Below the pieces are notes generated by a model. The model searched no databases and was not told the origin of the DNA. It saw only the letters and a program-made list of their open reading frames with translations. The translations under genes were made by a program, and so were the position numbers. From positions 293,542 to 357,541 of the forward strand of contig JAFTSH010000001.1 in the NCBI GenBank assembly GCA_017467405.1: a stretch of DNA of 64,000 nucleotides, in the 5' to 3' direction. The DNA comes from Clostridia bacterium (GTDB lineage Bacteria > Bacillota > Clostridia > Oscillospirales > Acutalibacteraceae). This document shows positions 1-9,013 of this stretch, in pieces (within the stretch, counting starts at the first letter, position 1; each line of letters begins with the position of its first letter).

Positions 1-2163
1 ACCGAGGGCGTCGAAAACGGAAAAATAATTCTTACGGGCAATTACCGTTCAAGAGGCTCGGTCTGCGAGTTCGTCAACTTCCTTTTTGAACTGCTTCTGA
101 GCCGTGAGTCGGCAGGTATCGACTACGACGGCGACCAGAAGCTCGTCTCGGCCAATCCCGATTTTGCCTTTGAAAATTCCTCGGGCGGTGCTGCGTTGCA
201 CGTCGTCAGCCGAAAAGAAAAGGGTGTCGACGGCGAGGCGGCGCATATAGCAAGCGAGATACTGCGCCTGTCGAAAGAGGAATGCGTCACGTTGTCGGGC
301 GGTGATGGACACCGCCGTCCCGAGTGGAAGGATTTCGCCATTCTTCTCCGCTCGAGATCGGATATGGCAAGCTACGCCCTTGCCCTGCGAAACTCGGGAA
401 TTCCCGCCGTCTGCGACGACACGGGAGGATTTACCGACGAGCCGACGGTCAAAAAAATGCTCGCGGTGCTGAGAACCGTCGATAATCCTTCGGATGATAC
501 GGCGTTCCTCGCCGCAATGCTTTCGCCCGTGTTCGGCTTTACGCCCGACGACGTTGTGGCGGTGCGCGGACGCTTGAAGCGCGTGCCCTTCGTCGAAAGC
601 CTGCGGAATGCGGCCTCAAAGAACGAAAAGGCCGAAAGAATGCTGAGGCTTTTGGAGCAGATGAGGGTAGCGGCGGCAAGACTGCCGGTAGACGCCCTGC
701 TCCGATATATATACGATCTGACAGGTGTCAGGGCGAGAGCCGCGGCGTCGGGGGATAAAAGAGCGGCGGCACAGCTTGACCGCCTGATAACGCTTGCCGA
801 GGGGTACGAGCTTTCTAACCCCGACGGAGGACTTGCGGGTTTCGTGCGCAGGATCGAGAATTCAACCGACCTTTCTCCTGCGGGTGTATGCGGTGACAAC
901 GCCGTCAGAATAATGTCGGTGCACCGCTCAAAGGGACTCGAATTTCCCCTCTGCTTCGTTGCGGGACTGTCAAAGGAATTCAATGACGGCGACGAGAAAA
1001 AGCCCTGCCTCACCGACCGCGTAGCAGGTCTGGGATTCTGGAGCTACGACCCTTCGTCCAAGACCAGATCGCACAACGTCACCCGTGAGGCGCTGAAGAT
1101 GCGGATACGTTCCCGTAATATCTCGGAGGAGCTCAGGGTGCTCTACGTTGCCGCTACGAGAGCGAGGGATTACCTCTGTCTCGTAATGTCCTTCGACGAC
1201 GCCGAAAAGGCGGTGAAAAAAGCGGTCAGCGCAGGCTGTACCTCCCTTATCGACGCAAAGACGGGAAGATTTTCGGCAAACGGCGTCCGTTCGGCAAGCT
1301 CTTTTTCCGAGCTGATACTTGCCGCCGCCGCACTCCATCCCGACGGGGGAGAGCTCAGACGTATCGCTGGCGTTGAGGACGGGGAGACGCCAAGCGGCCC
1401 CTTCACGGTCGAAATAAAGGTGGTTGCTTCACCCGAGCCCGTAAAGGCGGAGAAAGCCGAAATTTCTTGCGGTACAGACAACGATTCCGATCCCCGGATG
1501 ACCGAAATGATAGAAAAGGCCCTGTCGTGGAGCTACCCGTACAGTCGCCTTAACGGAATAGCCGCGAAGGCCTCGGTTACCGATATCGCCGAAAAACGCA
1601 CGGCGGCCGAAAACGCCTGCTCCTCGCGTCCTGCATTTTTATCCCGTCAGGGACTGACTCCGGCACAGCGCGGTACCGCAATGCACTACTTCCTCGAGAA
1701 CGCCGACTTTTCACGGGCGGCCGAGGACGTCGCGGCCGAGGCGCGCAGACTTGCCGACGGCGGCTTCATAACCGAAAAGCAGGAGCAGTGCCTCGATCTG
1801 TCAAGGCTCAGAGCCTTCTTTGAGTCGGAGGTGTTCGGGCGGATTTCAAGATCAAAGCAGGTCTGGCGCGAGCTGAGATTTATGACCGAACTGCCGGTAT
1901 GTGCCGCTGATCCTCTCCTCGGCGAGGAGTTTTCGGGTGAGCGCATCGTCGTGCAGGGAATTGCCGACTGCGTGTTCCTTGAGGAGGACGGCGCGGTATT
2001 GCTCGACTATAAGACCGACCGCGTGAGCGATCTTTCGGTGCTGTGCGAGCGCTATTCCTCACAGCTTGAGATATACGCCGAAGCGCTCTCAAAGACACTC
2101 GGCGTGCCGGTAAAAGAGAAGATTCTCTATTCTCTTACCCTCTCACAGCAGGTGAGTATCTGA
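1..2163 (+). CDS. addA: ATP-dependent helicase/nuclease subunit A, 5' end missing
   Basis: This is the C-terminal 720 residues of AddA, the helicase and nuclease subunit of the AddAB complex that processes double-strand DNA ends for recombination in Firmicutes. The reading frame is open from base 1, so the start lies upstream. The UvrD-type motif NYRS is at visible residues 14-17. The motif VHRSKGLEFP is near 307-316 and VLYVAATRARD near 381-391. The RecB-like nuclease domain has its His in GTAMHYF near 558 and the catalytic VLLDYKTDRV near 666-675. The Walker A half of the helicase is not in the window. AddB is expected upstream but cannot be seen. A new promoter follows before rpmE. Confidence 0.93.
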   Translation, partial: TEGVENGKIILTGNYRSRGSVCEFVNFLFELLLSRESAGIDYDGDQKLVSANPDFAFENSSGGAALHVVSRKEKGVDGEAAHIASEILRLSKEECVTLSGGDGHRRPEWKDFAILLRSRSDMASYALALRNSGIPAVCDDTGGFTDEPTVKKMLAVLRTVDNPSDDTAFLAAMLSPVFGFTPDDVVAVRGRLKRVPFVESLRNAASKNEKAERMLRLLEQMRVAAARLPVDALLRYIYDLTGVRARAAASGDKRAAAQLDRLITLAEGYELSNPDGGLAGFVRRIENSTDLSPAGVCGDNAVRIMSVHRSKGLEFPLCFVAGLSKEFNDGDEKKPCLTDRVAGLGFWSYDPSSKTRSHNVTREALKMRIRSRNISEELRVLYVAATRARDYLCLVMSFDDAEKAVKKAVSAGCTSLIDAKTGRFSANGVRSASSFSELILAAAALHPDGGELRRIAGVEDGETPSGPFTVEIKVVASPEPVKAEKAEISCGTDNDSDPRMTEMIEKALSWSYPYSRLNGIAAKASVTDIAEKRTAAENACSSRPAFLSRQGLTPAQRGTAMHYFLENADFSRAAEDVAAEARRLADGGFITEKQEQCLDLSRLRAFFESEVFGRISRSKQVWRELRFMTELPVCAADPLLGEEFSGERIVVQGIADCVFLEEDGAVLLDYKTDRVSDLSVLCERYSSQLEIYAEALSKTLGVPVKEKILYSLTLSQQVSI

Positions 2164-2203
2164 ATACTATTACGGGCTATCTGCAAAAAAATTCAAAAAG
2201 TAC

Positions 2204-2232
2204 TTGCAATTTGCTCGTGTTTGTGTTAGTAT
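2204..2232 (+). promoter_or_regulatory. Candidate promoter of rpmE
   Basis: TTGCAA (2204-2209) and TAGTAT (2227-2232) are separated by 17 bases, a good match to a housekeeping sigma promoter. It sits between the addA stop and rpmE. Confidence 0.6.
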
Positions 2233-2296
2233 TCTCTATGCTGATTAAAAGCGGCTTGTCCGCGTGACTATAAGTAAGCCGAAAGAGGTGACAGGA

Positions 2297-2500
2297 ATGA
2301 AGGAAGGAATTCATCCCAACTACGAGGTAACCACCATCAGGTGCGCCTGCGGCAACGAGATCGAGACCCGCTCCACTAAGAAGGACATCCGTGTCGACAT
2401 CTGCTCCAAGTGCCACCCGTTCTTCACGGGAAGACAGAAGCTGGTTGATACCGGCGGACGTGTAGACAGGTTCAACAAACGTTTTGGCCTCAGCAAGTAA
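2297..2500 (+). CDS. rpmE: 50S ribosomal protein L31 (zinc-binding type)
   Basis: L31 is a small protein of the large ribosomal subunit. The 67-residue product begins [10 protein letters not shown] and has the four cysteines of the zinc-binding form at positions 16, 18, 36 and 39 (CAC and CSKC). The zinc-free paralogue, YtiA type, lacks these. The start chosen is ATG at 2297, preceded by GAAAGAGGTG. An in-frame start at 2264 would add 11 residues that the family does not have. The gene is monocistronic, with its own promoter and a strong hairpin terminator just after the stop. Confidence 0.95.
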   Translation: MKEGIHPNYEVTTIRCACGNEIETRSTKKDIRVDICSKCHPFFTGRQKLVDTGGRVDRFNKRFGLSK

Positions 2501-2514
2501 GATGCCGTGATTCT

Positions 2515-2542
2515 AAAGGCGACGCGACGCGTCGCCTTTGTT
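2515..2542 (+). terminator. Intrinsic terminator after rpmE
   Basis: A perfect 12-base inverted repeat (2515-2526 and 2528-2539) with a one-base centre is followed by a short T-rich stretch. It lies 15 bases after the rpmE stop. Confidence 0.75.
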
Positions 2543-2568
2543 CGCGTTGTTTGATGTGGAGTTGACTC

Positions 2569-3183
2569 ATGTCGGACTATGTAACCGTAAAGGACAAGGC
2601 AAGCGGTGAGCTTACCGAAAAGCGGTCGCGGTTTATAGGAGACCTTTTCCCGGTGTCTTCGGTTGAGGAGGCACTTGCGATCGTTGCGTCCGTAAAAAAA
2701 GAACATCACGATGCGCGGCACAGCGCCTGGGCCTTCAGCCTGCCGTCGGGAGAGTGCCGCTCATCCGACGACGGCGAGCCTGCGGGTACCGCCGGAGCAC
2801 CCATCCTCGACGTTATCACACGCTCGGGGCTTTCGGGCGTGCTGATAGTCGTTACGCGGTATTTCGGCGGAATACTTCTCGGAACGGGCGGACTCGTAAG
2901 GGCCTATTCCGGCGCCGCTTCGCTTGCCGCCGAAAAGGCAGTGCGGGTGAATATGGCTCAGGGTACGATGTGCTCTCTTTGCTGTACCTACGGACAGTAC
3001 GGCAGGGTGTCTACCCTGATTACAGACAGAGGACGGCTGATGTCGGCTTCCTACGGCGAAAAGGCCGAGGTCTCCTTCTGGCTGCCCGACGGAGCCGAAA
3101 GCGGATTTGAAAAGGAACTTGCCGACCTTACGGGTGGCACGGTTTCGTTTGAAATGCACGAAAAAGCCTGCATCGAGAACTAA
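2569..3183 (+). CDS. YigZ/IMPACT family protein
   Basis: The 204-residue product matches the YigZ (UPF0029, IMPACT) family. Members have an N-terminal Impact domain and a C-terminal DUF1949-like domain and are thought to act near the ribosome or on nucleic acids, but no bacterial function is firmly established. The family signature DDGEPAGTAG is at residues 67-76, and VVTRYFGGILLGTGGLVRAY follows near 100-120. Length is typical. The start is ATG at 2569 with a GGAG-like site upstream. It lies 72 bases before dgt on the same strand. Confidence 0.88.
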   Translation: MSDYVTVKDKASGELTEKRSRFIGDLFPVSSVEEALAIVASVKKEHHDARHSAWAFSLPSGECRSSDDGEPAGTAGAPILDVITRSGLSGVLIVVTRYFGGILLGTGGLVRAYSGAASLAAEKAVRVNMAQGTMCSLCCTYGQYGRVSTLITDRGRLMSASYGEKAEVSFWLPDGAESGFEKELADLTGGTVSFEMHEKACIEN

Positions 3184-3255
3184 TTTCAAAAAAAGTGTCG
3201 CAAATAAAAAGGGAAAACGCGAAAAAAGCGGTATATATTAAGTAGAGGTGGTAAA

Positions 3256-4263
3256 ATGTCCGGCTGTATCCGTTCACGTACCGAAGAATTTGAAAAAATA
3301 GCCCTGAGCGCTGCGGCGTGTCACAGTGCCGATACGGCGGGCAGAGCCGTCCGCGAGGAGCCGGACGATATGCGTACCGAGTTCCAGCGTGACCGTGACC
3401 GTATTATACATTGCAAGTCCTTCCGCCGCCTCAAGCACAAGACGCAGGTCTTTCTCTCACCTGAGGGTGACCATTACCGCACCCGTCTTACGCACACCCT
3501 TGAGGTTGCGCAGATCGCCCGTACGATCTCAAGAGCCCTGATGCTCAACGAGGATCTCACCGAGGCGATCTCCCTCGGACACGATCTCGGCCACACACCC
3601 TTCGGCCACGCAGGCGAAAGAGCCCTTTCAACCTGCATTGAGGGCGGCTTCAGACACTACGAGCAAAGCGTCAGGGTGGTCGACAAGCTTGAAAAAAACG
3701 GTGCGGGACTTAACCTTACCTACGAGGTAAGAAACGGTATATTATGCCATACCGCGGGAACCGAAGCCGATACCCTGGAGGGCAGGGTGGTGAGGATCGC
3801 CGATAAGATCGCCTATATAAACCACGACATCGACGACGCCGAAAGAGCCGGCGTCATATGTGAGGATAACATCCCCCTCGGAATCCGCCGTCATTTCGGA
3901 AACAGTCTCAGCGAAAGGGTAGACCATATGGTGCGCAGTGTCGTTGCCAACTCGGTCGAAGCCGACACCGTAGCGATGGACAGGCTCTCTGCAGAGGCCT
4001 TCGGTGAGCTGCACGACTTTATGATGCGCAGGGTCTATACCAACCCCAAAGCAAAAGGGGAGGAGGGCAAGGCGGAGGATATGATACGCACCCTCTTCGC
4101 CTATTTCAAGGAGCGCCCCGACGAGTTGCAGGCTGAGCTCGGACTATTTATCTCCGAGGGAGCCGACAGAGCCGCCTGCGATATGATCGCGGGAATGACC
4201 GACCATTTTGCCGTGAAGGTATATACCGAGAAATTCATCCCGCTCGGCTGGAAAAATTTCTGA
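3256..4263 (+). CDS. dgt: Deoxyguanosinetriphosphate triphosphohydrolase-like protein
   Basis: This is an HD-domain dNTP triphosphohydrolase of the Dgt-like family. The family hydrolyses dNTPs to nucleosides and triphosphate and so controls dNTP pools. Metal-binding residues are visible: the His of RLTHTLEVAQ near 80-90, then GHDLGHTPFGHAGE near 108-122. The N-terminal RDRDRIIHCKSFRRLKHKTQ is characteristic. The length of 335 residues fits the short bacterial form. The start ATG at 3256 follows AGAGGTGG. Only 37 bases separate it from dnaG, and dgt-dnaG-rpoD is a known gene order in Clostridia. A link to replication is inferred from context. Confidence 0.92.
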   Translation: MSGCIRSRTEEFEKIALSAAACHSADTAGRAVREEPDDMRTEFQRDRDRIIHCKSFRRLKHKTQVFLSPEGDHYRTRLTHTLEVAQIARTISRALMLNEDLTEAISLGHDLGHTPFGHAGERALSTCIEGGFRHYEQSVRVVDKLEKNGAGLNLTYEVRNGILCHTAGTEADTLEGRVVRIADKIAYINHDIDDAERAGVICEDNIPLGIRRHFGNSLSERVDHMVRSVVANSVEADTVAMDRLSAEAFGELHDFMMRRVYTNPKAKGEEGKAEDMIRTLFAYFKERPDELQAELGLFISEGADRAACDMIAGMTDHFAVKVYTEKFIPLGWKNF

Positions 4264-4300
4264 TCCGCAAAACTTCGAAAACCAAGAAAGGAGGAGTCGG

Positions 4301-6067
4301 ATGCTCGACGAATATTTTCTCTCCGAACTTAAAAACCGAAACCCGATCGAGGAAGTCGTCGGACGCTACGTTGCGCTGAGACGCCGCGGCAGGAACATCA
4401 TCGGACTTTGCCCGTTCCACACCGAAAAGACCCCCTCCTTTACGCTGTATCCCGAGAACGGCTCCTTCTACTGCTTCGGTTGCGGAGTCGGCGGAGATGC
4501 AATCCGCTTCGTCATGAAGGCAGAAAACCTCGAATATATGGAGGCCGTGCGGCTTCTTGCCGAGCGTTCGGGACTTGAGATGCCCGACAACGGCTACGAC
4601 GATACGCAGCGCCGCACCCGACTGAAAATACTTGAGATCAACCGCGAGTCTGCGAGGTTTTTCAACCGTCTGCTGAGTATGCCCGAGGGCAAGACCGGCC
4701 TTGACTATATCCACTCGCGACAGATAAACGACAATACCGTGCGCCGCTTCGGCCTCGGCTATGCACCTGCGGGGTGGGATACGCTCACAAAGCATCTGCT
4801 CGCCAAGGGCTTTACCCCTTCCGAACTGACCGCCGCAGGCGTCAGTATTACGGGCAAGGACGGAAAGCGCGTCTACGACCGCTTCCGTAACAGGATGGTC
4901 TTCCCCCTGATCGACCTTCGCGGTAACGTGATCGCGTTCAGCTGCCGTAAGATCGACCCCGAGGACAAGATGGGCAAGTACATCAACACCAACGATACGC
5001 TGGTCTACAAAAAGAGCCGCAACGTTTTTGCCCTCAACCTCGCCAAGAACAGCGGAGCCGACAGCCTGATACTCTGCGAGGGAAGTATGGACGTAGTAAT
5101 GCTCCATCAGGCAGGTTTCCCCAACGCCGTCGCCGCGTGGGGTACCGCGCTTACCTCCGATCAGGCAAGGCTGATGCACGCCTACACCGAAAAGATCGTT
5201 CTGACGCTTGACGCCGACGAGGCGGGTCAGAAGGCCACCGAACGCGCGATAAAGCTTCTGTCTGACGAGGGACTCGACGTCAGGGTGGTGCAGATACCCA
5301 ACGGCAAGGATCCCGACGAATTCATCAAGTCCTGCGGCAAGGACGGACGCGACCGCTTCCGCGCGCTTATCGAGGGCGCGGGCAGCGACACCGAGTACCG
5401 CCTTTTCAAGGCCATGGACGGAATAAACATAAACACGGACGAAGGACGCACCGCTTTTCTGCGTAACGCCGCAGCCGTTCTGGGCTCGTTGCAGTCCCCG
5501 ATAGAGAGGGACGTCTACGCAGGCAAGCTCGCCTCCAAATTCTCGGTTTCAAAGGATGCTATACTGAACGAAGCAAAAAGGGTCTACGACTCGAAGCAGG
5601 CTGAACGCCGCAAGAAGGAGATGCGCGAAGCAGTAGCACCCCCGTCAACCGACCGTGTAAATTCCCAGCGCCGTGCAAACGAGCGTGCCGCCAACGCCGA
5701 GGAGGGGCTTATAGCGGTGCTGCTCAGAAATCCCGACTTCCTAAGATGGATAGGCGACGAGCTGCCTCCCGAGCAGTTCTCGACCGATTTTAACCGCAAG
5801 ATCTACACCCTGCTGCTGAACCGCTACGCCGAAGGACTGAGTACCGACATCTCGCTGCTCGGCGACGGCCTCACCCCCGAGGAGATCGGACGCATCGTAC
5901 AGATACAGGTCAGGGAGTCCGGGAGGGCAAACACGCCTGAGGAGTGCCGCGGCTGTGCCCGCGTCATAAAAGAAGAAAAACAAAAAATTCCCGCCTCAAA
6001 AGCGGAGGAAATGTCCGATGAGGAACTGCGTGACTATATGCAGCGCCTCAGAGAACAAAAGAAATGA
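4301..6067 (+). CDS. dnaG: DNA primase
   Basis: DnaG makes RNA primers at the replication fork. The 588-residue protein has the N-terminal CHC2 zinc-binding domain (CPFH near residues 37-40, CFGCG near 58-62). The catalytic TOPRIM core includes [10 protein letters not shown] near 255-265 and the acidic LTLDADEAG near 306-314. A C-terminal helicase-interaction domain ends with an Arg/Lys-rich tail. The start ATG at 4301 follows AAAGGAGGAG. The last codons meet the rpoD leader: an ATGA overlap occurs at 6064, although the likely rpoD start is 15 bases further on. It is cotranscribed with dgt and rpoD, the classical macromolecular synthesis operon layout without rpsU. Confidence 0.96.
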   Translation: MLDEYFLSELKNRNPIEEVVGRYVALRRRGRNIIGLCPFHTEKTPSFTLYPENGSFYCFGCGVGGDAIRFVMKAENLEYMEAVRLLAERSGLEMPDNGYDDTQRRTRLKILEINRESARFFNRLLSMPEGKTGLDYIHSRQINDNTVRRFGLGYAPAGWDTLTKHLLAKGFTPSELTAAGVSITGKDGKRVYDRFRNRMVFPLIDLRGNVIAFSCRKIDPEDKMGKYINTNDTLVYKKSRNVFALNLAKNSGADSLILCEGSMDVVMLHQAGFPNAVAAWGTALTSDQARLMHAYTEKIVLTLDADEAGQKATERAIKLLSDEGLDVRVVQIPNGKDPDEFIKSCGKDGRDRFRALIEGAGSDTEYRLFKAMDGININTDEGRTAFLRNAAAVLGSLQSPIERDVYAGKLASKFSVSKDAILNEAKRVYDSKQAERRKKEMREAVAPPSTDRVNSQRRANERAANAEEGLIAVLLRNPDFLRWIGDELPPEQFSTDFNRKIYTLLLNRYAEGLSTDISLLGDGLTPEEIGRIVQIQVRESGRANTPEECRGCARVIKEEKQKIPASKAEEMSDEELRDYMQRLREQKK

Positions 6068-6078
6068 GAGGATCGTTT

Positions 6079-7155
6079 ATGAGTACCACCAAAAAGCCCA
6101 ACAAGGAAATCACACCCGCAAAGGATATGGATCGTCTCGACGAAGAGCGCGAGCTGACCGAAGCCGAGCTCGAGGCCGAAGCCGAAGTATTTGCGATGGA
6201 AGGCAATATCGAGGATCTTGATCTCGAGGAAGGCCTTCTTGACATCGACAATCTCGAGCCTACCGATGAGGATATCAAGGCCGAGGAGGTCAATTTTGAC
6301 GACCTTGACGATCCCCTTAATATTGATGCTATGGTGCTTGACGATCCCGTTAAGCTTTACCTTAAGGAAATCGGCCGCGTACCCCTCCTTTCGGCAAACG
6401 AGGAGATCGAGCTGGCCGAGAAGATCGCACAGGGCGATCAGCGCTCAAAGCAGCGCCTTGCCGAGGCAAACCTGCGTCTCGTCGTCAGCATCGCAAAGCG
6501 CTACGTAGGCAGAGGAATGCACTTCCTTGATCTCATCCAGGAGGGCAACGTGGGCCTGATAAAGGCGGTCGAGAAGTTCGACTACACCAAGGGCTTTAAG
6601 TTCTCGACCTATGCTACCTGGTGGATCAGACAGGCCATCACCCGTGCCATCGCGGATCAGGCGAGAACCATCCGTATTCCCGTTCATATGGTTGAAACCA
6701 TCAATCGCCTTAAGAAGGTGCAGAGCCAGCTTCTCCACGAGAACGGACGCGACGCATCCGAGGAGCAGATCGCAGAGGCAATGGGTCTCTCGGTCGAAAG
6801 GGTAAGAGAGATAATGAGGGTTGCACAGGAGCCCGTTTCGATGGAAACCCCCATCGGTCCTGAGGAGGACAGCCGTCTCGTCGACTTTATCCGCGACGAC
6901 GAAGCTCTCGCTCCCGACGACGCCGCCCTCAAGACCATCACCAACGAGGACATCGACAGCGTACTTAAGACCCTCACCCCGAGGGAGGAGGCGGTCATCC
7001 GTTTGCGCTTCGGACTCGTCGACGGAAGATGCCACACCCTTGAGGAGGTCGGCAGCGAATTCCAGGTCACGCGTGAAAGAATTCGTCAGATCGAAGCAAA
7101 GGCTCTCAGAAAGCTCCGCCACCCCGTAAGAAGCAATAAGTTCAAGGACAGATAA
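6079..7155 (+). CDS. rpoD: RNA polymerase primary sigma factor
   Basis: This is the housekeeping sigma factor (RpoD/SigA) that directs RNA polymerase to the -10/-35 promoters seen across the window. The N-terminal 70 residues are acidic. Region 1.2 ([11 protein letters not shown]) follows, then region 2 with [11 protein letters not shown] and the -10 recognition helix [13 protein letters not shown]. Region 3 is next, and region 4 carries the helix-turn-helix [17 protein letters not shown]. The start at 6079 is preferred over ATG 6064 because GAGAGG lies seven bases before it, giving 358 residues. The final 38 bases, encoding the C-terminal [11 protein letters not shown] and the stop, are repeated at 8863-8900, which suggests an insertion immediately downstream (see findings). 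Confidence 0.96.
   Translation: MSTTKKPNKEITPAKDMDRLDEERELTEAELEAEAEVFAMEGNIEDLDLEEGLLDIDNLEPTDEDIKAEEVNFDDLDDPLNIDAMVLDDPVKLYLKEIGRVPLLSANEEIELAEKIAQGDQRSKQRLAEANLRLVVSIAKRYVGRGMHFLDLIQEGNVGLIKAVEKFDYTKGFKFSTYATWWIRQAITRAIADQARTIRIPVHMVETINRLKKVQSQLLHENGRDASEEQIAEAMGLSVERVREIMRVAQEPVSMETPIGPEEDSRLVDFIRDDEALAPDDAALKTITNEDIDSVLKTLTPREEAVIRLRFGLVDGRCHTLEEVGSEFQVTRERIRQIEAKALRKLRHPVRSNKFKDR
7118..7155 (+). repeat. Direct repeat copy 1: 3' end of rpoD
   Basis: These 38 bases, ending with the rpoD stop codon, match 8863-8900 at 37 of 38 positions. The only difference (G at 7140, A at 8885) is a silent third-position change in a Lys codon. The repeat pair brackets a three-gene cassette and resembles attachment-site or target-site duplication. 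Confidence 0.9.
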
Positions 7156-7157
7156 TG

Positions 7158-7194
7158 AAAAAACGGCCTGTTTTGCAGGCCGTTTTTCTTTTTT
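7158..7194 (+). terminator. Intrinsic terminator after rpoD
   Basis: A stem of about 11 bases built on ACGGCCTG and CAGGCCGT with a four-to-five-base loop is followed by a run of T residues. It ends the dgt-dnaG-rpoD transcript before the cassette promoter. Confidence 0.88.
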
Positions 7195-7243
7195 AGTTCC
7201 AAAATCAACCTTGCTTTTCGGCCGTGCAATTCTTTCGGCGGTG

Positions 7244-7272
7244 TTGACTTTTGCGGCCATCTTTGTTAATAT
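7244..7272 (+). promoter_or_regulatory. Candidate promoter of the lipoprotein/kinase/PqqD cassette
   Basis: TTGACT (7244-7249), a 17-base spacer and TAATAT (7267-7272) form a good sigma-A promoter. The cassette therefore has its own transcription start after the rpoD terminator. Confidence 0.6.
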
Positions 7273-7338
7273 GAAAACGTACCGTCGGCGCGATTTTCCC
7301 GACAGGTGTATTTTCGCTTTACAGGAGAGAAAAAACTT

Positions 7339-7836
7339 ATGAAGACGTATCAAAGGTTTATTACCATGATTTCGCTTGTTCTGGCAATACTGACGTTCGT
7401 TTCGGCTTGTGCTTCGGACAAAGATACCGCATCCGGCGGTACGGGATCCTCCGATACGGCGGTCGTAACGTCCGATTCAGGGTTGAGCGGCGGCTCCGAT
7501 ACCGTCGGTACGGAGAACGAAAACATTCTGTCTGATGGCGTTGCTTCGGGAAATAACGGTAATACCGGCGTTTCTTCCAACGCGGGCGGTAACAGCACAA
7601 ATACCGATAACGGCGGCTCGACCAATTCGAATTCGTCGTCAGGCCCCAATACCTCCTTGACGTATGCGGAGTATATCGCAATGACCTCTGCACAGCAGGA
7701 GGCGTTCTGCAATTCCTTTGCTTCCTTGGCTGATTTTACAAAATGGCACGCAAAGGCCAAGGCTGAGTACGATGCAACCAGAAGCAACATTGAGGTCGGC
7801 AGTAACGGCGGTGCCGCGCTCGGCGGAAAAAACTGA
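7339..7836 (+). CDS. Ser/Gly/Asn-rich lipoprotein of unknown function
   Basis: The predicted product has 165 residues. A signal peptide is followed by the lipobox VSAC near residues 20-23, so the protein is probably lipid-anchored outside the membrane. A low-complexity Ser/Gly/Thr/Asn linker fills about residues 25-110. The last 55 residues look folded: TYAEYIAMTSAQQEAF, then DFTKWHAKAKAEYD and a Gly-rich tail. I have the impression that similar C-terminal segments occur in other clostridial lipoproteins, but I know of no function. ATG 7339 follows AGGAGAG; an upstream ATG at 7306 lacks a site. The kinase gene starts 10 bases after the stop, so the two are probably cotranscribed, and the Ser-rich linker could be the kinase substrate (inference). 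Confidence 0.7.
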   Translation: MKTYQRFITMISLVLAILTFVSACASDKDTASGGTGSSDTAVVTSDSGLSGGSDTVGTENENILSDGVASGNNGNTGVSSNAGGNSTNTDNGGSTNSNSSSGPNTSLTYAEYIAMTSAQQEAFCNSFASLADFTKWHAKAKAEYDATRSNIEVGSNGGAALGGKN

Positions 7837-7846
7837 ATCCGCAAAG

Positions 7847-8551
7847 ATGTGTAATTATTATAAAATAGCCGGACTCACCGTGAAGATGGATACCTACGGT
7901 ACCGCAGAGGAACGTGCCCGCAAATACATTTGCGGGGATTGCGAAACCCCCGATATCGTAGTTGTCTCCAAGTGGGAGAAGAACAAAAAACTGCTTCCGC
8001 AGATAAGCGACGATCTTGGAGAATATCTCTCTACCGGTTCCGATTTTTACAGACAGCTTCTTGATTTTAACGGGATGATGCTTCATGCGTCTGCCGTTGC
8101 GGTAGACGGAAGAGCCTACCTTTTTTCGGCAGATTCCGGAACGGGAAAATCCACACATACCGCTTTGTGGTTGCAGCTTTTCGGCGATCGTGCGTTTATT
8201 CTCAACGACGATAAGCCCGCACTCCGGCTTGAAAACGGGGTCTGGTATGCGTACGGTACCCCCTGGAGCGGTAAGCACGATATAAGCGCCGACATCCGTC
8301 TTCCCGTAGCGGGGATAGCCATGCTGGAACGTGCCGAGAAAAACTCAATAGAGCCCTTCGGCGGGTTTGAGGTAATACAAAGACTGTTCAAACAGCTGAA
8401 CAGACCGATGGACGTTGATTGCCGCGAGAAGCTGCTCGAATTACTCGACAGACTGTTGTCTGACGTGCCGGTCTGGAGATTGCGTTGTAATACGTCTCCC
8501 GATGCGGCCAGGGTGGCTTATAAATCCATGTCCGGTAAAGAGGACGTTTAG
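7847..8551 (+). CDS. HPr kinase-like protein
   Basis: The 234-residue product resembles the kinase domain of HprK and its relatives in peptide-modification clusters. The P-loop lies in SADSGTGKSTHT (near residues 95-106). An acidic pair follows in LNDDKPAL near 123-130, and GTPWSGKHD near 142-150 matches the loop after the Walker B region. It lacks the N-terminal HprK domain and is shorter than true HprK (about 310 residues), so HPr regulation is unlikely. HprK relatives are known to phosphorylate a lasso-peptide C-terminal Ser in the paeninodin pathway. Start ATG 7847 has only a weak ribosome binding site, suggesting coupling to the lipoprotein gene. The PqqD-like gene follows about 30 bases later. 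Confidence 0.78.
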   Translation: MCNYYKIAGLTVKMDTYGTAEERARKYICGDCETPDIVVVSKWEKNKKLLPQISDDLGEYLSTGSDFYRQLLDFNGMMLHASAVAVDGRAYLFSADSGTGKSTHTALWLQLFGDRAFILNDDKPALRLENGVWYAYGTPWSGKHDISADIRLPVAGIAMLERAEKNSIEPFGGFEVIQRLFKQLNRPMDVDCREKLLELLDRLLSDVPVWRLRCNTSPDAARVAYKSMSGKEDV

Positions 8552-8580
8552 TATTTATAACCGAAGAAAGGATTTTGAAA

Positions 8581-8844
8581 TTGAAGCTTAAAGAAGGATT
8601 TGTTTTGCGCGAGGTCGCCGGTTATACCGTCGTGGTCCCGTCGGGCGATACTCTTGATCTTAATATGATGATCTCACTCAACGGCACTGCGGGCTTTTTG
8701 TGGAAGCAGCTTTCCGAAAGGGACGTTACCGAGTCAGAGCTTGTGGCTGCGTTGCTTGATGAATACGACGTTACGAAGGCTGATGCCGAACTCGACGTAA
8801 AGCAGTTCGTCGGAAAGCTCAACGGTTACGGACTGCTTGAGTAA
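8581..8844 (+). CDS. PqqD-like peptide-binding protein
   Basis: The 87-residue product fits the PqqD family, winged-helix proteins that act as precursor-recognition elements in RiPP pathways. Visible features are the N-terminal strands FVLREVAGYTVVVPSG, the motif ISLNGTAGFLWKQL near residues 39-52, and the helical VAALLDEYDVTKADAELDVKQF ending in GLLE. The likely start is TTG at 8581, eight bases after GAAAGGA; another TTG at 8575 is too close to that site. No radical SAM, cyclase or nucleotidyltransferase is nearby, so its partner here is probably the HprK-like kinase and its client the lipoprotein (inference). Confidence 0.8.
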   Translation: MKLKEGFVLREVAGYTVVVPSGDTLDLNMMISLNGTAGFLWKQLSERDVTESELVAALLDEYDVTKADAELDVKQFVGKLNGYGLLE

Positions 8845-8862
8845 ATTTCGTCCGCAATAACA

Positions 8863-8900
8863 GCCACCCCGTAAGAAGCAATAAATTCAAGGACAGATAA
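8863..8900 (+). repeat. Direct repeat copy 2: displaced rpoD 3' end
   Basis: This non-coding copy of the last 38 bases of rpoD, including the stop codon, has one silent difference from the copy inside rpoD. No other rpoD sequence surrounds it. It is most easily read as the original end of rpoD pushed 1,745 bases downstream by the cassette. Confidence 0.9.
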
Positions 8901-8901
8901 A

Positions 8902-8938
8902 GAAGAACCGGGTATTCGCCCGGTTCTTGTTTTTTGAT
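8902..8938. terminator. Bidirectional intrinsic terminator
   Basis: A 10-base stem AAGAACCGGG/CCCGGTTCTT with a six-base loop is followed by G and six T. It ends the cassette on the plus strand and could also serve the minus-strand gene at 9014. If the cassette is an insertion, this was probably the original rpoD terminator. Confidence 0.85.
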
Positions 8939-9013
8939 TGCTTATGACAGGAGCACCTTTCGGCTTTTGGTGCCGTAAGGGCGGAGATTCCTGCGGTTTC
9001 GTTAAGCTTTTAT

